Position numbers and translations under genes: made by a program. Shown here piece by piece: positions 1 to 10,557 of a stretch of DNA of 64,000 nt. The notes below the pieces were generated by a model, which did no database searches, was not told where the DNA came from, and worked only from the letters and a program-made list of their open reading frames with translations. Numbering within the stretch: the stretch's first letter is position 1; the number at the start of each line of letters is the position of its first letter. The stretch comes from Pseudomonas sp. MM211 (GTDB taxonomy: Bacteria > Pseudomonadota > Gammaproteobacteria > Pseudomonadales > Pseudomonadaceae), in NCBI RefSeq assembly GCF_020386635.1, contig NZ_CP081942.1:1736001-1800000 (forward strand), written 5' to 3'.

Positions 1-293
1 AAGTCGTCGCGATCGGCTGCCTCAAGGATTTCCCGCAACGTGTCGCCACGCTTGAGCCGTTCAATATTGCGTGAGGCGGCCAGCAGGTGCAGGTCGTGAT
101 TGCCCAGTACACAGACCAGTGAATCACGCATTCGGTACAGAAACCGTAAGGTTTCCAGCGATTCGGGCCCGCGATTGACCAAGTCGCCGACCAGCCACAG
201 CCGATCCCGCTCAGGATCGAAGGCGACACGCTCCAGTAAGCATTGCAGCGGCTTCAGGCAACCTTGTAGATCACCAATGGCATAGGTTGCCAT
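1..293 (-). CDS. apaH: ApaH, diadenosine tetraphosphatase (partial, C-terminus outside window)
   Basis: Symmetrical Ap4A hydrolase of the metallophosphatase (PPP-like) family; it splits Ap4A into two ADP in the cytoplasm. The reverse strand reads [12 protein letters not shown]..., with the metallophosphatase signatures GDLQG (near residue 7), GDLVNRGP (near residue 36) and GNHD (near residue 63). Only about 97 N-terminal residues are in the window. The start codon overlaps the apaG stop as TGATG, so the two are translationally coupled at the end of the lptD-surA-pdxA-rsmA-apaG-apaH block. Confidence 0.95.
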   Translation of the reverse strand, partial: MATYAIGDLQGCLKPLQCLLERVAFDPERDRLWLVGDLVNRGPESLETLRFLYRMRDSLVCVLGNHDLHLLAASRNIERLKRGDTLREILEAADRDD

Positions 294-673
294 CAGTGCA
301 GGGCACCCGGCACCGCGAGGCGGAAGGGGGCAATGAGGGCGTCGAAGCGCTGACCGTCATTGGCGATCATTTGGTAACTGCCCTGCATGGTGCCAACCTG
401 GGTCGCCATCAATGTACCGCTGCTATAGCTGTGGCTGGTGCCAGGCTCGATCAGTGGCTGCTCGCCAACCACACCTGCGCCGCGTACCTCCTGAACCTGA
501 CCATTGCCATCGGTGATCAGCCAGTGGCGCGACAGCAGTTGCGCTGACAGTTCGCCGTTGTTGGCGATGGTCACGTCGTAAGCAAAGGCGAAGCGATTCT
601 GCTGCGGCTGTGACTGCTCCGGCAGGTAACGGGTGATGATGCTGACGTCGATCTGGTAGCGAGAGTCGGACAT
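293..673 (-). CDS. apaG: ApaG (CorD) protein
   Basis: Small beta-sandwich protein of the ApaG/DUF525 family, 126 residues, starting [10 protein letters not shown]. The biochemical role is uncertain; it is found with apaH and rsmA across proteobacteria and has been linked to metal (Mg/Co) phenotypes. Typical family features are the central G-AGVVGEQP stretch and the C-terminal F-L-VPGALH end. A GTG lies two codons further upstream (679), but the ATG at 673 gives the usual family length. It follows rsmA by 14 bases and overlaps apaH by one base. Confidence 0.93.
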   Translation of the reverse strand: MSDSRYQIDVSIITRYLPEQSQPQQNRFAFAYDVTIANNGELSAQLLSRHWLITDGNGQVQEVRGAGVVGEQPLIEPGTSHSYSSGTLMATQVGTMQGSYQMIANDGQRFDALIAPFRLAVPGALH

Positions 674-687
674 GGGCACTCGGTAAG

Positions 688-1500
688 TCAGGTGAGCGAG
701 GGAACGGGTTGTTCGGCTAACTGGTCGGCCAAACGCACGAATGCGGCCAGATCCAGCTGTTCCGGGCGCAAGCTGCCATCGACGCCTGCCGCTTCGATCT
801 CGCTGGCTGGAAGCAGAGCCTTGAGGGTGTTGCGCAGGGTCTTGCGGCGCTGATTGAACGCTTCGCGCACCACACGCTCGAGCAGATGGTGATCTTTGGC
901 AGGGTGCGGCAGCTGTTTGTGCGGCGTCAGGCGGACGATCGCTGAATCAACCTTGGGGGGCGGATTGAAGGCACCGGGGCCGACGTTGAACAGGTGCTCC
1001 ACCTCGCAGTGGTACTGCACCATGATCGACAGCCGTCCCCAATCACCGCCGCCGGGGCCGGCAGCCAAGCGCTCGACCACTTCCTTCTGCAGCATGAAGT
1101 GCATGTCGCGGATCAGGTGGGCATTGGCCAGCAGGTGGAAAATCAGCGGTGTGGAGATGTTGTAGGGCAGGTTGCCGACGACGCGCAGGCTGTTGGGTTC
1201 GGCTTGCAGGCGAGCGAAATCGAACTTCAAGGCGTCGCCCTGATTCAGGCGGAAGCGTGGTTCTGCACCGAATTTCGCTTCCAGGATGGGAATCAGGTCG
1301 AGATCCAGTTCGATCACATCGAGTTGTGCACCGCTGTTCAGCAACCCTTCGGTGAGTGCGCCCTGGCCTGGGCCGATTTCCAGCAGGTGTTCGCTATCGC
1401 GCGCATGGATGGCCCGCAGGATGCGATGGATCACCCCGGCATCGTGAAGAAAGTTCTGGCCGAAACGTTTGCGCGCACGGTGTTGGTAGGGCTCGGACAT
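688..1500 (-). CDS. rsmA: RsmA (KsgA), 16S rRNA dimethyladenosine transferase
   Basis: SAM-dependent enzyme that dimethylates two adjacent adenosines in helix 45 of 16S rRNA during small-subunit assembly. The 270-residue product starts [18 protein letters not shown]. It shows the SAM-binding motif [15 protein letters not shown] (about 40-54) and the N6-adenine methylase motif NLPYN (about 110). An in-frame ATG ten codons upstream is ignored because [11 protein letters not shown] is the normal N-terminus. The ribosome-binding GGAG (1511-1514) falls inside a heptamer repeat array just upstream. Confidence 0.96.
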   Translation of the reverse strand: MSEPYQHRARKRFGQNFLHDAGVIHRILRAIHARDSEHLLEIGPGQGALTEGLLNSGAQLDVIELDLDLIPILEAKFGAEPRFRLNQGDALKFDFARLQAEPNSLRVVGNLPYNISTPLIFHLLANAHLIRDMHFMLQKEVVERLAAGPGGGDWGRLSIMVQYHCEVEHLFNVGPGAFNPPPKVDSAIVRLTPHKQLPHPAKDHHLLERVVREAFNQRRKTLRNTLKALLPASEIEAAGVDGSLRPEQLDLAAFVRLADQLAEQPVPSLT

Positions 1501-1508
1501 CAAAAAGC

Positions 1509-1543
1509 AGCTCCAAGCTTCAAGCTGCAAGCATCAAGCAAGA
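1509..1543. repeat. Five tandem heptamers in the rsmA 5' region
   Basis: Five consecutive 7-base units on the plus strand read AGCTCCA, AGCTTCA, AGCTGCA, AGCATCA and AGCAAGA. The array begins eight bases upstream of the rsmA start codon. Its first unit, read on the minus strand as TGGAGCT, supplies the only plausible Shine-Dalgarno sequence (GGAG). Confidence 0.75.
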
Positions 1544-1632
1544 GCATAAAGCGGTCAGGCGAAAACGCGCAGTCTAGCAGGGAACGACCGTCAAGCGCGT
1601 TGCTGCTCGCCGTTGAAGGGGGGCTGAAGGCT

Positions 1633-2637
1633 TCAGGTCTTGCGTGCACCGCTGCTTTGGGCCATTTCATAGGCGGTCTCCAGTGCGACCTGCAGGCTAC
1701 CGCAATCGATGCGACCAGTACCTGCCAGATCCAGGGCGGTACCGTGATCGACTGAAGTACGGATAATCGGCAAACCGAGGGTTACGTTCACCGCCGCGCC
1801 GAATCCTTTGTATTTGAGCACCGGTAGCCCTTGGTCGTGATACATGGCCAACACCGCATCGCAGTGTTCGAGGTGTTTGGGTGTAAACAGTGTATCGGCG
1901 GGCAGAGGGCCGATAAGGTTCAAGCCTTCGGCACGCAGTTGCTGCAGTGTCGGTTCGATGATCTCCATCTCTTCGCGCCCTAAGTGGCCGCCTTCACCGG
2001 CGTGTGGATTAAGGCCGCAGACCAGGATGCGCGGTTCGGCAATGCCGAATTTGTCACGCAGGTCGGTGTGCAGGATGCGCGTCACACGCAGCAGGCGCTC
2101 ATGGGTGATCGCGCTTGCGACATCTTTGAGCGGCAGATGTGTCGTCACCAGGGCAACGCGCAATCCCCGCGTCGCCAGCATCATCACCACCTGTTCAGTG
2201 TGAGTCAGTTCGGCGAGAAATTCGGTATGGCCTGAAAAGCTGATGCCGGCCTCGTTGATCACTCCTTTATGTACCGGGGCGGTGATCAATCCTGCGAAGT
2301 CGCCGTTCATGCAGCCCTGACCGGCGCGGGTCAGGGTTTGCAGTACGTAGGTGGCATTGGCCTTGTCCAGATGGCCGGTTTCTACCCGTTGGCCGAGTGG
2401 TGTATCCCACACATACAGGCTGCCAGCAGGAGCTGGTTGCTGCGGCCAGTTATCGGGGCTGGCTTCGATCAGGCTGATATCCAGCCCTAACTGCACCGCG
2501 CGCTCCTGCATAAGTGCCGTACTGGCGATGCAGATCAGTGCATGTGCCTGGCGCTCGCGAGCGAGCAACAGGCACAGATCCGGGCCGATGCCTGCCGGTT
2601 CTCCGGGGGTAAGGGCGAAGCGCAGGCTGTGGGGCAT
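1633..2637 (-). CDS. pdxA: PdxA, 4-hydroxythreonine-4-phosphate dehydrogenase
   Basis: NAD-dependent enzyme of the DXP-dependent pyridoxal phosphate pathway. It oxidises 4-phosphohydroxy-L-threonine, and the product then condenses with DXP through PdxJ. The 334-residue protein starts [20 protein letters not shown]. It has the family hallmarks SGHTEF (substrate and metal histidine), [12 protein letters not shown] and the C-terminal [16 protein letters not shown]. The long in-frame extension upstream is rejected because the [11 protein letters not shown] motif is N-terminal in the family. A terminator-like hairpin (2691-2713) separates it from surA, so part of its transcription may be attenuated. 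Confidence 0.95.
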   Translation of the reverse strand: MPHSLRFALTPGEPAGIGPDLCLLLARERQAHALICIASTALMQERAVQLGLDISLIEASPDNWPQQPAPAGSLYVWDTPLGQRVETGHLDKANATYVLQTLTRAGQGCMNGDFAGLITAPVHKGVINEAGISFSGHTEFLAELTHTEQVVMMLATRGLRVALVTTHLPLKDVASAITHERLLRVTRILHTDLRDKFGIAEPRILVCGLNPHAGEGGHLGREEMEIIEPTLQQLRAEGLNLIGPLPADTLFTPKHLEHCDAVLAMYHDQGLPVLKYKGFGAAVNVTLGLPIIRTSVDHGTALDLAGTGRIDCGSLQVALETAYEMAQSSGARKT

Positions 2638-2685
2638 GATCAACTCTCGAAGGCAGGTCGCTAGCGATTCTAGCGCAGACAGAAA

Positions 2686-2713
2686 TGAAAAAGCCCGGCG
2701 CTGGGCCGGGCTT
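2686..2713 (-). terminator. Rho-independent terminator/attenuator after surA
   Basis: A 9-bp perfect stem AAGCCCGGC/GCCGGGCTT (2691-2699 with 2705-2713) with a 5-nt loop is followed, reading the minus strand, by TTTCATTTC. It lies between the surA stop and the pdxA start, so read-through would be needed for pdxA to share the surA transcript. Confidence 0.75.
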
Positions 2714-2736
2714 AGTCGTGCAGCATACAACCAAGC

Positions 2737-4032
2737 TTACAGCTTGGTCTCCACGTAGGCTTCATCGCGGATCTGGCGTAGCCAGGTCTGTAGCTCTTCC
2801 TCGTACTTGCGATTGCGCAGCAGGTTGAGGGCCTGCTGTTCACGCATCTGCTCGCTGCTGTCAGTGGCGCGTCGGCCCATGACCTGCAGTACGTGCCAGC
2901 CGAACTGGCTCTTGAACGGCTTGGAAACTTCACCGCTGGCGGTGTTGTTCATCACTTCGCGGAATTCGGGTACCAGGGCGTTGGGATCGATCCAGCTCAG
3001 GCTACCGCCATTGAGGGCCGAACCCGGGTCTTCGGAGAAGTTTTTCGCCAGTTCGGCGAAGTCTTCTCCAGACTGGATGCGCTGGTAGAGACGCTCTGCC
3101 AGAACCTGAGCTTCCGCTTCGCTACGGATTTCGCTGGGTTTGATCAGGATATGGCGCACGTTGACTTCGTCACGTACGGCTGCAGCCTCACCACCACGCT
3201 TTTCCAGCACTTTGAGCAGAATGAAGCCGCCTGGCGTACGGATCGGCTCGCTCACGTCACCCACACTCATGGCACCCAGCATGCTGTCGAAAGGCGGCGG
3301 CAGTTGAGCCGCTTTGCGCCAGCCCATTTCACCGCCTTCCAGCGCCGTTTCACTGGCGGAGTTGGCGATGGCCAGTTGGCCGAAGTCGGCGCCCTGGCGC
3401 GCTTGCTGGTAGATATCCTGGGCACGACGTTCGGCGGTCTGCAGCGCATCGGAAGACGCGTCTTCCTGCACAGGGATGACGATGTTGGCCAGGCGGAACT
3501 CTTCGGAGAGTTGCATCTTGCCCAGATCGGAGGCCAGGAAGTTTTTCACTTCCTGATCCGTCACCTGGATGCGCTCAGCCACACGGCGCTGGCGCACGCG
3601 GCTGATGACCATTTCGCGGGAAACCTGATCGCGGGCTTCATTGAAGGACAAGCCATCCTGGGCCAGTGCGGCGCGGAATTGCTCGACGTTCATGCCATTG
3701 CGCTGGGCAATGGTAGTGATTGCCTCATTGAGCTCCTCGTCGCTGATGCGAATGCCGGAGCGCTCGCCCATCTGCAACTGAATGTTCTCGATGATCAGGC
3801 GATCCAGCACCTGCTGAGTCAGTACATTGGCCGGTGGTACCTCGGCACCGCGCTTGGCGATGGTCTGTTGCACCTCGCGAACACGGGCGTCGAGTTGGGT
3901 CTGCATGATCACGTCGTTATCGACGATCGCCACCACGCGGTTGAGGGGCTGTACATCGGCGTGTGCCGCGGTACCCAGAAACAGCGCGCCCAGCAGCAGC
4001 GGGCGCACGCACTCAGAAAGCTTGATCTTCAC
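2737..4032 (-). CDS. surA: SurA, periplasmic chaperone / peptidyl-prolyl isomerase
   Basis: Periplasmic chaperone for outer-membrane beta-barrel proteins, including the neighbouring LptD. The 431-residue product has a signal peptide ending TAAHA before [15 protein letters not shown]. An N-terminal chaperone domain is followed by two parvulin domains (about 175-275 and 285-385; the second contains HILIKPSE... and [12 protein letters not shown]). The GTG at 4032 is preferred because it is followed directly by the signal sequence, has AAGG about 11 bases upstream and matches family length. That start lies inside the 3' end of lptD (20-base overlap), implying translational coupling. Confidence 0.93.
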   Translation of the reverse strand: MKIKLSECVRPLLLGALFLGTAAHADVQPLNRVVAIVDNDVIMQTQLDARVREVQQTIAKRGAEVPPANVLTQQVLDRLIIENIQLQMGERSGIRISDEELNEAITTIAQRNGMNVEQFRAALAQDGLSFNEARDQVSREMVISRVRQRRVAERIQVTDQEVKNFLASDLGKMQLSEEFRLANIVIPVQEDASSDALQTAERRAQDIYQQARQGADFGQLAIANSASETALEGGEMGWRKAAQLPPPFDSMLGAMSVGDVSEPIRTPGGFILLKVLEKRGGEAAAVRDEVNVRHILIKPSEIRSEAEAQVLAERLYQRIQSGEDFAELAKNFSEDPGSALNGGSLSWIDPNALVPEFREVMNNTASGEVSKPFKSQFGWHVLQVMGRRATDSSEQMREQQALNLLRNRKYEEELQTWLRQIRDEAYVETKL

Positions 4033-6778
4033 GTTTACGATAACCTTGAATGCCTTGGTCGAGGAATGTCTCAACGTTGCTACCCGTCACGCCGCCCAGG
4101 CCTTTGAGGACGATTTGCAGGAAGATGCCGTTATCTGGCTCGTCGTTACGCGAGGGGTTGAGGCTGACCTCGTCGTAGTCGATCCAGTAGCGGTTGATGA
4201 CGCGCAGCTTCCAGCAGCAGCTGTCGTACTCGAAGCCGCCGAAGGCTTCCAGGGTACGGTTGCGGCCGTAGTCGTACTGCCAGCGGGAAATAACGCTCCA
4301 CTGCGGGCCGAGTGGCCAGATGACGGAGAAGTCGTGCTGGCTGATCTTGTAGTAGTCCTTGATGTAGGTGTCGGTGCCTGGCGTACCGTAGTCACTACCG
4401 AAGCCCCAGCGACCGGTACTCTGGTCGTAGTTGAGGGTGTCGTTGCGATAGCGATAGCCGACGTTGACGATCTTGCGTGGGTTGTCGGCTGGCTGGTAGT
4501 GGAACATGGCGCTACCCGAACGGGTACGGTGCGCGTCCGGATCCCAGTTGAAGTCCGAGGTGAAGCGCCAGTCCTGGTTGTAGCGATACATGTATTCCAG
4601 AGCGTACGGCGATACCGAGGACTGCGACTCATCACGTGTGCGGTAGTCGATGCCAGGCATCTGCACTTGACGGTCTTCGAAGTAGAAGGCCTGGCCGATG
4701 CTGAAGCGCTGACGCTCGAAACCATTCGGTTCGATCCAGCGGCTGCTTACGCCAAGGGAAATCTTGTTTTCGTCGCCGATGCGATCCTTACCGCTGAAGC
4801 GGTTTTCGCGCCACAGCGATGCGTAGTTGAAGCTGCTCTCGCCAGTGTCGAATACCGGGATATCGGTCTGATCTTCTTCGGGCACATAGAGGTAGAACAG
4901 GCGTGGCTCGAGTGTTTGGCGAGCTTCGCGCCCAAATAGCGATGTCTGGCGGTCGAAATATAGGCCGCTGTCGACGCTGAACATACCCACGCCGCGGTTC
5001 TGGCTGCTGCTGAACTGCTCATCGGCGAGCAGCGTGTTCCTGCCTTGCTGATCGATATCCAGGTCGTAGTTGGTCTGCAGGTACTTGATCTGAGGCTTGA
5101 TGAAGCCCCAACTCCAGTCCAGCGGCAGGCTGACTGCTGGCTCTACATGCATACGAGTGCCAGTAGAGCGGGCTAGACCCTGGATATTTACGTCGTTCCA
5201 TGGGCCTTCGACGTTGCCATTCTGGTCGATGTAGTTTCCGCTACGCAGGTCGCGATCGAAGCGTACAAGCTCGGTGCCGTAGGTGAAGTTCAGACCGCCC
5301 GGCTCGAAAGGCAGCTTGCCGTCCAGAGTGATCTGAGGCAAACGATCGTACGGGGTCACGTCGGTGATAGTGGCCAGCTCGTAGGCATGAGCGTTGAGCC
5401 GTGCGGTGTAGCTGTCACCACGCCAGGTTAGCGTGCCACGCTGGTTCACATACGTGGATGTTTCGATTCCCAGATCCGTCTTCAGATCCTGGAAGTAGTA
5501 GGGGTCACTGATATCGGTGTAGTCGACTTCGGCCAAGAGGCGGTCATTCAAGCCCTGCTTGTGCTGCCAGCTATACATCCAACGCTGGTCTTTGTAACCC
5601 GACTGCAGTTTGCGCTCGTCTTCCTGGTCGTCAAGATAACCACCGCCGACTTGGCCCTCGCTGTTTTGGGTCAGATAGCGGAACTCGCCCTCGAGCAGCA
5701 GGCCGCGTTTAGCCATGTAGGTCGGATACAAAGTGGCATCGAAATTCGGCGCCAGGTTGAAATAGTAGGGTGTCTGCAGGGTCAGGCCATTGCTGCCGGA
5801 ACTGCCGAAGCTGGGTGGCAAGAAGCCGGACTGGCGACGGTCATCGATTGGGAAGTAGATGTACGGTGTGTAGAACACCGGGAAATCCTTGACCCGCAGG
5901 GTGACGTTGGTCGCGGTACCGAAGCCGGTGGCTGGGTTCAGGGTGATGTTGTTACCCGTCAGGTGCCACGCGTTGCTGCCTGGTTCGCAGCTGGTGTAAG
6001 TACCATCCTTGAGGCGGATGATGGCGGTTTCTTCGCGCTTGGCGTAGGCCGCGCTGCCACGTACATGAGCGGCGTGCATCACGTATTCGGCGTTTTCGAT
6101 CTGCGCTTCACCGTTGTCCAGTTGCAGCTCGGCACGATCGCCGACGACCAGAGCCCCCTTGTCGCGCAGGCGCACGTTGCCGATCAGCTCGCCGCGGTTT
6201 TCGGCCTGGTGCAGGTTGGCCTCGTCGGCCTCGACCTGCATGCCGGCCTGGCGCACGACCACATCACCGGCGAGGGTGGCGACCTGTTCTTCCTGCTGAT
6301 AGCGAGAAGCCTTGGCAGACACGAACATCGGCGCTTCGCTCATCGGCGTAGTGTCGTTCATGCCCGGGCGGCTCGGCTCGATATAAGAGCCTGAGCAGGA
6401 TGGGCCGATCTCGGCCAGCTGCGCACTGGTCAGCTGCTCGCGTGGTACCCAGTCCAGGTGGCTGTAGTCGGCACTACGTGAAGCCAGCGCTCGGCCACCA
6501 CTTTCGGTGACTTGCGTTGGCGCCGCCTTGGTCTCAGGCTTAGCTGCTGCCGTAGTAGCCGTGCCGGCGCTCACCGCATTGGTGCTGTGCGTCGGGCGTA
6601 TAGGCAGATTGGCCGTGCTGGTTTGCGGCGCACAGGCCCAACCGCCGGTAGGCGATGCCTGGCAGTTGAACTGCTCGGCAGCTGTGGCGAATGGGCTGGC
6701 GAAAGGCTGAAGGGCCAACAGGCCGCCCGTTACCAGAAGCGGGAATTTCTTACGAAAAGCGGGGTATTTTACTGCCAT
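4013..6778 (-). CDS. lptD: LptD, LPS-assembly outer-membrane protein
   Basis: With LptE it forms the outer-membrane translocon that inserts LPS into the outer leaflet. The 921-residue protein starts [19 protein letters not shown] with a signal peptide ending near TAAEQF. A periplasmic OstA/jellyroll domain (about 160-270) is followed by a large beta-barrel. Disulfide cysteines are present: C39 and C49 near the mature N-terminus, one in TSCEPG, and the consecutive pair in DSCCWKLRV near the C-terminus, matching the redox-regulated LptD pattern. It is transcribed divergently from amgK and overlaps surA. The upstream in-frame extension lacks a signal peptide and is rejected. Confidence 0.95.
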   Translation of the reverse strand: MAVKYPAFRKKFPLLVTGGLLALQPFASPFATAAEQFNCQASPTGGWACAPQTSTANLPIRPTHSTNAVSAGTATTAAAKPETKAAPTQVTESGGRALASRSADYSHLDWVPREQLTSAQLAEIGPSCSGSYIEPSRPGMNDTTPMSEAPMFVSAKASRYQQEEQVATLAGDVVVRQAGMQVEADEANLHQAENRGELIGNVRLRDKGALVVGDRAELQLDNGEAQIENAEYVMHAAHVRGSAAYAKREETAIIRLKDGTYTSCEPGSNAWHLTGNNITLNPATGFGTATNVTLRVKDFPVFYTPYIYFPIDDRRQSGFLPPSFGSSGSNGLTLQTPYYFNLAPNFDATLYPTYMAKRGLLLEGEFRYLTQNSEGQVGGGYLDDQEDERKLQSGYKDQRWMYSWQHKQGLNDRLLAEVDYTDISDPYYFQDLKTDLGIETSTYVNQRGTLTWRGDSYTARLNAHAYELATITDVTPYDRLPQITLDGKLPFEPGGLNFTYGTELVRFDRDLRSGNYIDQNGNVEGPWNDVNIQGLARSTGTRMHVEPAVSLPLDWSWGFIKPQIKYLQTNYDLDIDQQGRNTLLADEQFSSSQNRGVGMFSVDSGLYFDRQTSLFGREARQTLEPRLFYLYVPEEDQTDIPVFDTGESSFNYASLWRENRFSGKDRIGDENKISLGVSSRWIEPNGFERQRFSIGQAFYFEDRQVQMPGIDYRTRDESQSSVSPYALEYMYRYNQDWRFTSDFNWDPDAHRTRSGSAMFHYQPADNPRKIVNVGYRYRNDTLNYDQSTGRWGFGSDYGTPGTDTYIKDYYKISQHDFSVIWPLGPQWSVISRWQYDYGRNRTLEAFGGFEYDSCCWKLRVINRYWIDYDEVSLNPSRNDEPDNGIFLQIVLKGLGGVTGSNVETFLDQGIQGYRKREDQAF

Positions 6779-6903
6779 CTTGTTTTCCGGGCTTCCTGTG
6801 CGCTTTTGGCCCCAGGGGCCGCACGCCTCTCGATGGGCTGAAAAAGATGCTGGATAATAAAGCATGACCCGCGCAACGGCTAGCGCCGTCGGAGACCCTT
6901 GTA

Positions 6904-8597
<1,694 letters not shown>

Positions 8598-8598
8598 G

Positions 8599-9357
8599 AT
8601 GTACTGGCCGCTGACGCTGGTAGGTGCCGTGGCGGGCTATGCACTGGCGAGCATCCCCGGGCTGCTGCTCGGCGGGCTGCTGGGGCAGGTGCTCGACCGG
8701 CGCCTCGGTCTGCGTGGCTGGAAGGTGTTGGGGAAGCGACTGCGTAGCTCATCAACCGTGGGTGATGAACACTTGCTGTTCGTCATGCTTGGCCGCTTGG
8801 CGAAAAGCGATGGTGTGGTGCAGCAGGCGCATATCCGCCAGGCCCGTGCCGAGATGCAGCGTCTGGCCGTCGGCGAGTCAGCCAAGGCTGCAGCCATCGA
8901 GGCATTTTCCCGGGGCAAGACGGGGCAGGATAATCTGCGTGGCGCTCTACAACGCCAGCGCGCCGATGCGGATGCACTATTGCGAGCCTGTTGGCGCATG
9001 GCTTGGGCCGATGGCAAGGTGGGGCAGGCCGAACGCGAGTTGATCTTGCTGTGGGGTAAATGGCTGGGGGTTTCGGCCAATGCCCAAGAGGCGTTGAGCG
9101 CTACCTACTCACCACGTCGTGGGCCACCGACTGCCGCTCCTGACAGCTATCAGCAAGCGCTGCGTCTGCTCGGCGTGAATGCGGAAAGCGACGCGCAGCA
9201 GATCAAGAAAGCCTACCGGCGTCTGCTCAGTCGTCATCACCCGGACAAGATGGCCGGCAGTGGTGCGGCGCCCGATAAAGTCCGTGAGGCCACCGATAAG
9301 ACCCGCGAGCTGCACAACGCCTATGCCTTGATCCGCCAGCGCCAGGGCTTTCGTTAA
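8599..9357 (+). CDS. djlA: DjlA, membrane-anchored DnaJ-like co-chaperone
   Basis: Type III J-protein that stimulates the DnaK ATPase at the inner membrane. The 252-residue protein has an N-terminal Gly-rich transmembrane segment (about 5-30), a TerB-like helical domain (about 55-165) and a C-terminal J domain with the essential HPD at 214-216 (RHHPDKMAG). It starts one base after murU, so it is the third cistron of the amgK operon. Confidence 0.92.
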   Translation: MYWPLTLVGAVAGYALASIPGLLLGGLLGQVLDRRLGLRGWKVLGKRLRSSSTVGDEHLLFVMLGRLAKSDGVVQQAHIRQARAEMQRLAVGESAKAAAIEAFSRGKTGQDNLRGALQRQRADADALLRACWRMAWADGKVGQAERELILLWGKWLGVSANAQEALSATYSPRRGPPTAAPDSYQQALRLLGVNAESDAQQIKKAYRRLLSRHHPDKMAGSGAAPDKVREATDKTRELHNAYALIRQRQGFR

Positions 9358-9396
9358 GCCGGCGAGGCGAGTTTGCAGCAGCGCTGGGGCGGACGC

Positions 9397-10368
9397 TTAC
9401 TTGCCACCGCCGGCCTGCTTGTCCAGCCAGCCGCGCAAGCGACGGAACAACTGCTCTTCGCCAACTGCTGGATTGCCCGGTAGCGCATCCAGGCCAACCT
9501 GCACGAAGGCCGGCTGCTTCTGCCGCTGACTGAGCTGCTTGCGCAATAGCGCTGCCTGTCGAGCGGTAGGGCTGTCGCGGTAATAGAAGTCACCGACACT
9601 GGCCTTGAGTTGCGTCAGCAGGTCATTGATTGGCGACTCGAAGCCTTCTGGCTGATGGATGTCCACCAACAGCAGGTGCGTAACATTGGCCGGTTTGCGC
9701 TCGGCGATATAGCGTGCCGCCCAATAGGCGCCGCTGCCGTGGCCCAGCAGCACCACTGTTTTGGCCTGCTGTTGTGCGGCGAAGGCGATGCCCGCGTCGA
9801 TTCGCGCGAACACCCGCTCGACATGCGCGGCGCGCGCGGCCTCTGCGTTTTGGGCTGGCTCGGTAGCTGGTGCTGGTGTCGGCTCGGGCGTGGCCGGCTC
9901 CGCAGATTTCTCGGCCGGCGCCTCGCCCGCCGCCGCGGGCGGTTCGGCGACGCGCAGCGGAAGGTTGGCGCCCTGAGGATCCGGCAGACTCAGGCTCAGG
10001 CTGTGCCAGCCAGCATCCGGTAGCTTTTGCCGCAAGGGGCCGATGACCCTCGGCGCATCGGCACTCTCGTCATCGCCCGGCAGCAGAACCACTGCACCCT
10101 TGGGTGCAGGGTCGTTGGCTGGCAACCAAAGTGCGAGAAACTGTGTGCCGGCGGCGTCGAGGCGCTGCTGCTCATTGGCTGCCAGCTGCCGTTCGAGTGC
10201 CAGGGCTTCGAGGTCACTGCGTTCGGCCAGAGGCGCGCGCTGCTCAGGTTTAGCATCAGCCTTTTCGCCTGCTTCGGCCGGCGTGCTCTGCTCGCCCTGT
10301 GCAGACAAGCTGCCTGCCAGGAGCGCAAGGCACAGCACGTAGCGTGGCGAGTGTCGAAAGCGCGTCAT
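9397..10368 (-). CDS. DUF3530 family secreted alpha/beta-hydrolase-like protein
   Basis: The 323-residue protein starts MTRFRHSPRYVLCLALLAGSLSAQG, a clear signal peptide. A low-complexity Ala/Glu/Pro stretch (about 24-45 and again about 155-185) precedes and interrupts the catalytic-type fold. The motif VVLLGHGSGAYWAARY resembles a nucleophile elbow (G-H-G-S-G), consistent with an alpha/beta hydrolase. Substrate and function are unknown; PAO1 carries a homologue at the same position next to agtS. It converges on djlA with a 39-base gap. An upstream in-frame extension of 31 codons is rejected because it would bury the signal peptide. Confidence 0.85.
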   Translation of the reverse strand: MTRFRHSPRYVLCLALLAGSLSAQGEQSTPAEAGEKADAKPEQRAPLAERSDLEALALERQLAANEQQRLDAAGTQFLALWLPANDPAPKGAVVLLPGDDESADAPRVIGPLRQKLPDAGWHSLSLSLPDPQGANLPLRVAEPPAAAGEAPAEKSAEPATPEPTPAPATEPAQNAEAARAAHVERVFARIDAGIAFAAQQQAKTVVLLGHGSGAYWAARYIAERKPANVTHLLLVDIHQPEGFESPINDLLTQLKASVGDFYYRDSPTARQAALLRKQLSQRQKQPAFVQVGLDALPGNPAVGEEQLFRRLRGWLDKQAGGGK

Positions 10369-10400
10369 CGTATGGCTCGAATGTGAATAGCGCTTAGAGA

Positions 10401-10433
10401 CTAGGGGCTGTTGACGTTTCAGCGCAAGCCGCG
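10401..10433 (+). repeat. Solitary end of the 271-bp palindromic element
   Basis: About 33 bases beginning CTAGGGGCTGTTGACG match, with two differences, the terminal sequence of the 271-bp element at 34677-34947 (read from its right end inward). The rest of the element is absent. The copy folds locally as GTTTCAGC...GCTGAAAC (right arm to about 10446) and sits in the promoter region between the DUF3530 gene and agtS. Confidence 0.7.
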
Positions 10434-10557
10434 GTCTTGCTGAAACCATGGCGCTCGCCAACTTGTCGTGGATTTGTCAGATCCTGATGTAGCTTAATGC
10501 AGCTTTCGCGGCGGCCATTGGCCCCTGCTGCCTCCTTGTGTCTTTCGGTGCCCGAGC

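Noticed and set aside
9838..9960. Possible repeat protein or frameshift in the DUF3530 gene
   Set aside because: The Ala/Glu/Pro-rich stretch is in frame and continuous with the fold on both sides, so it is a low-complexity linker.
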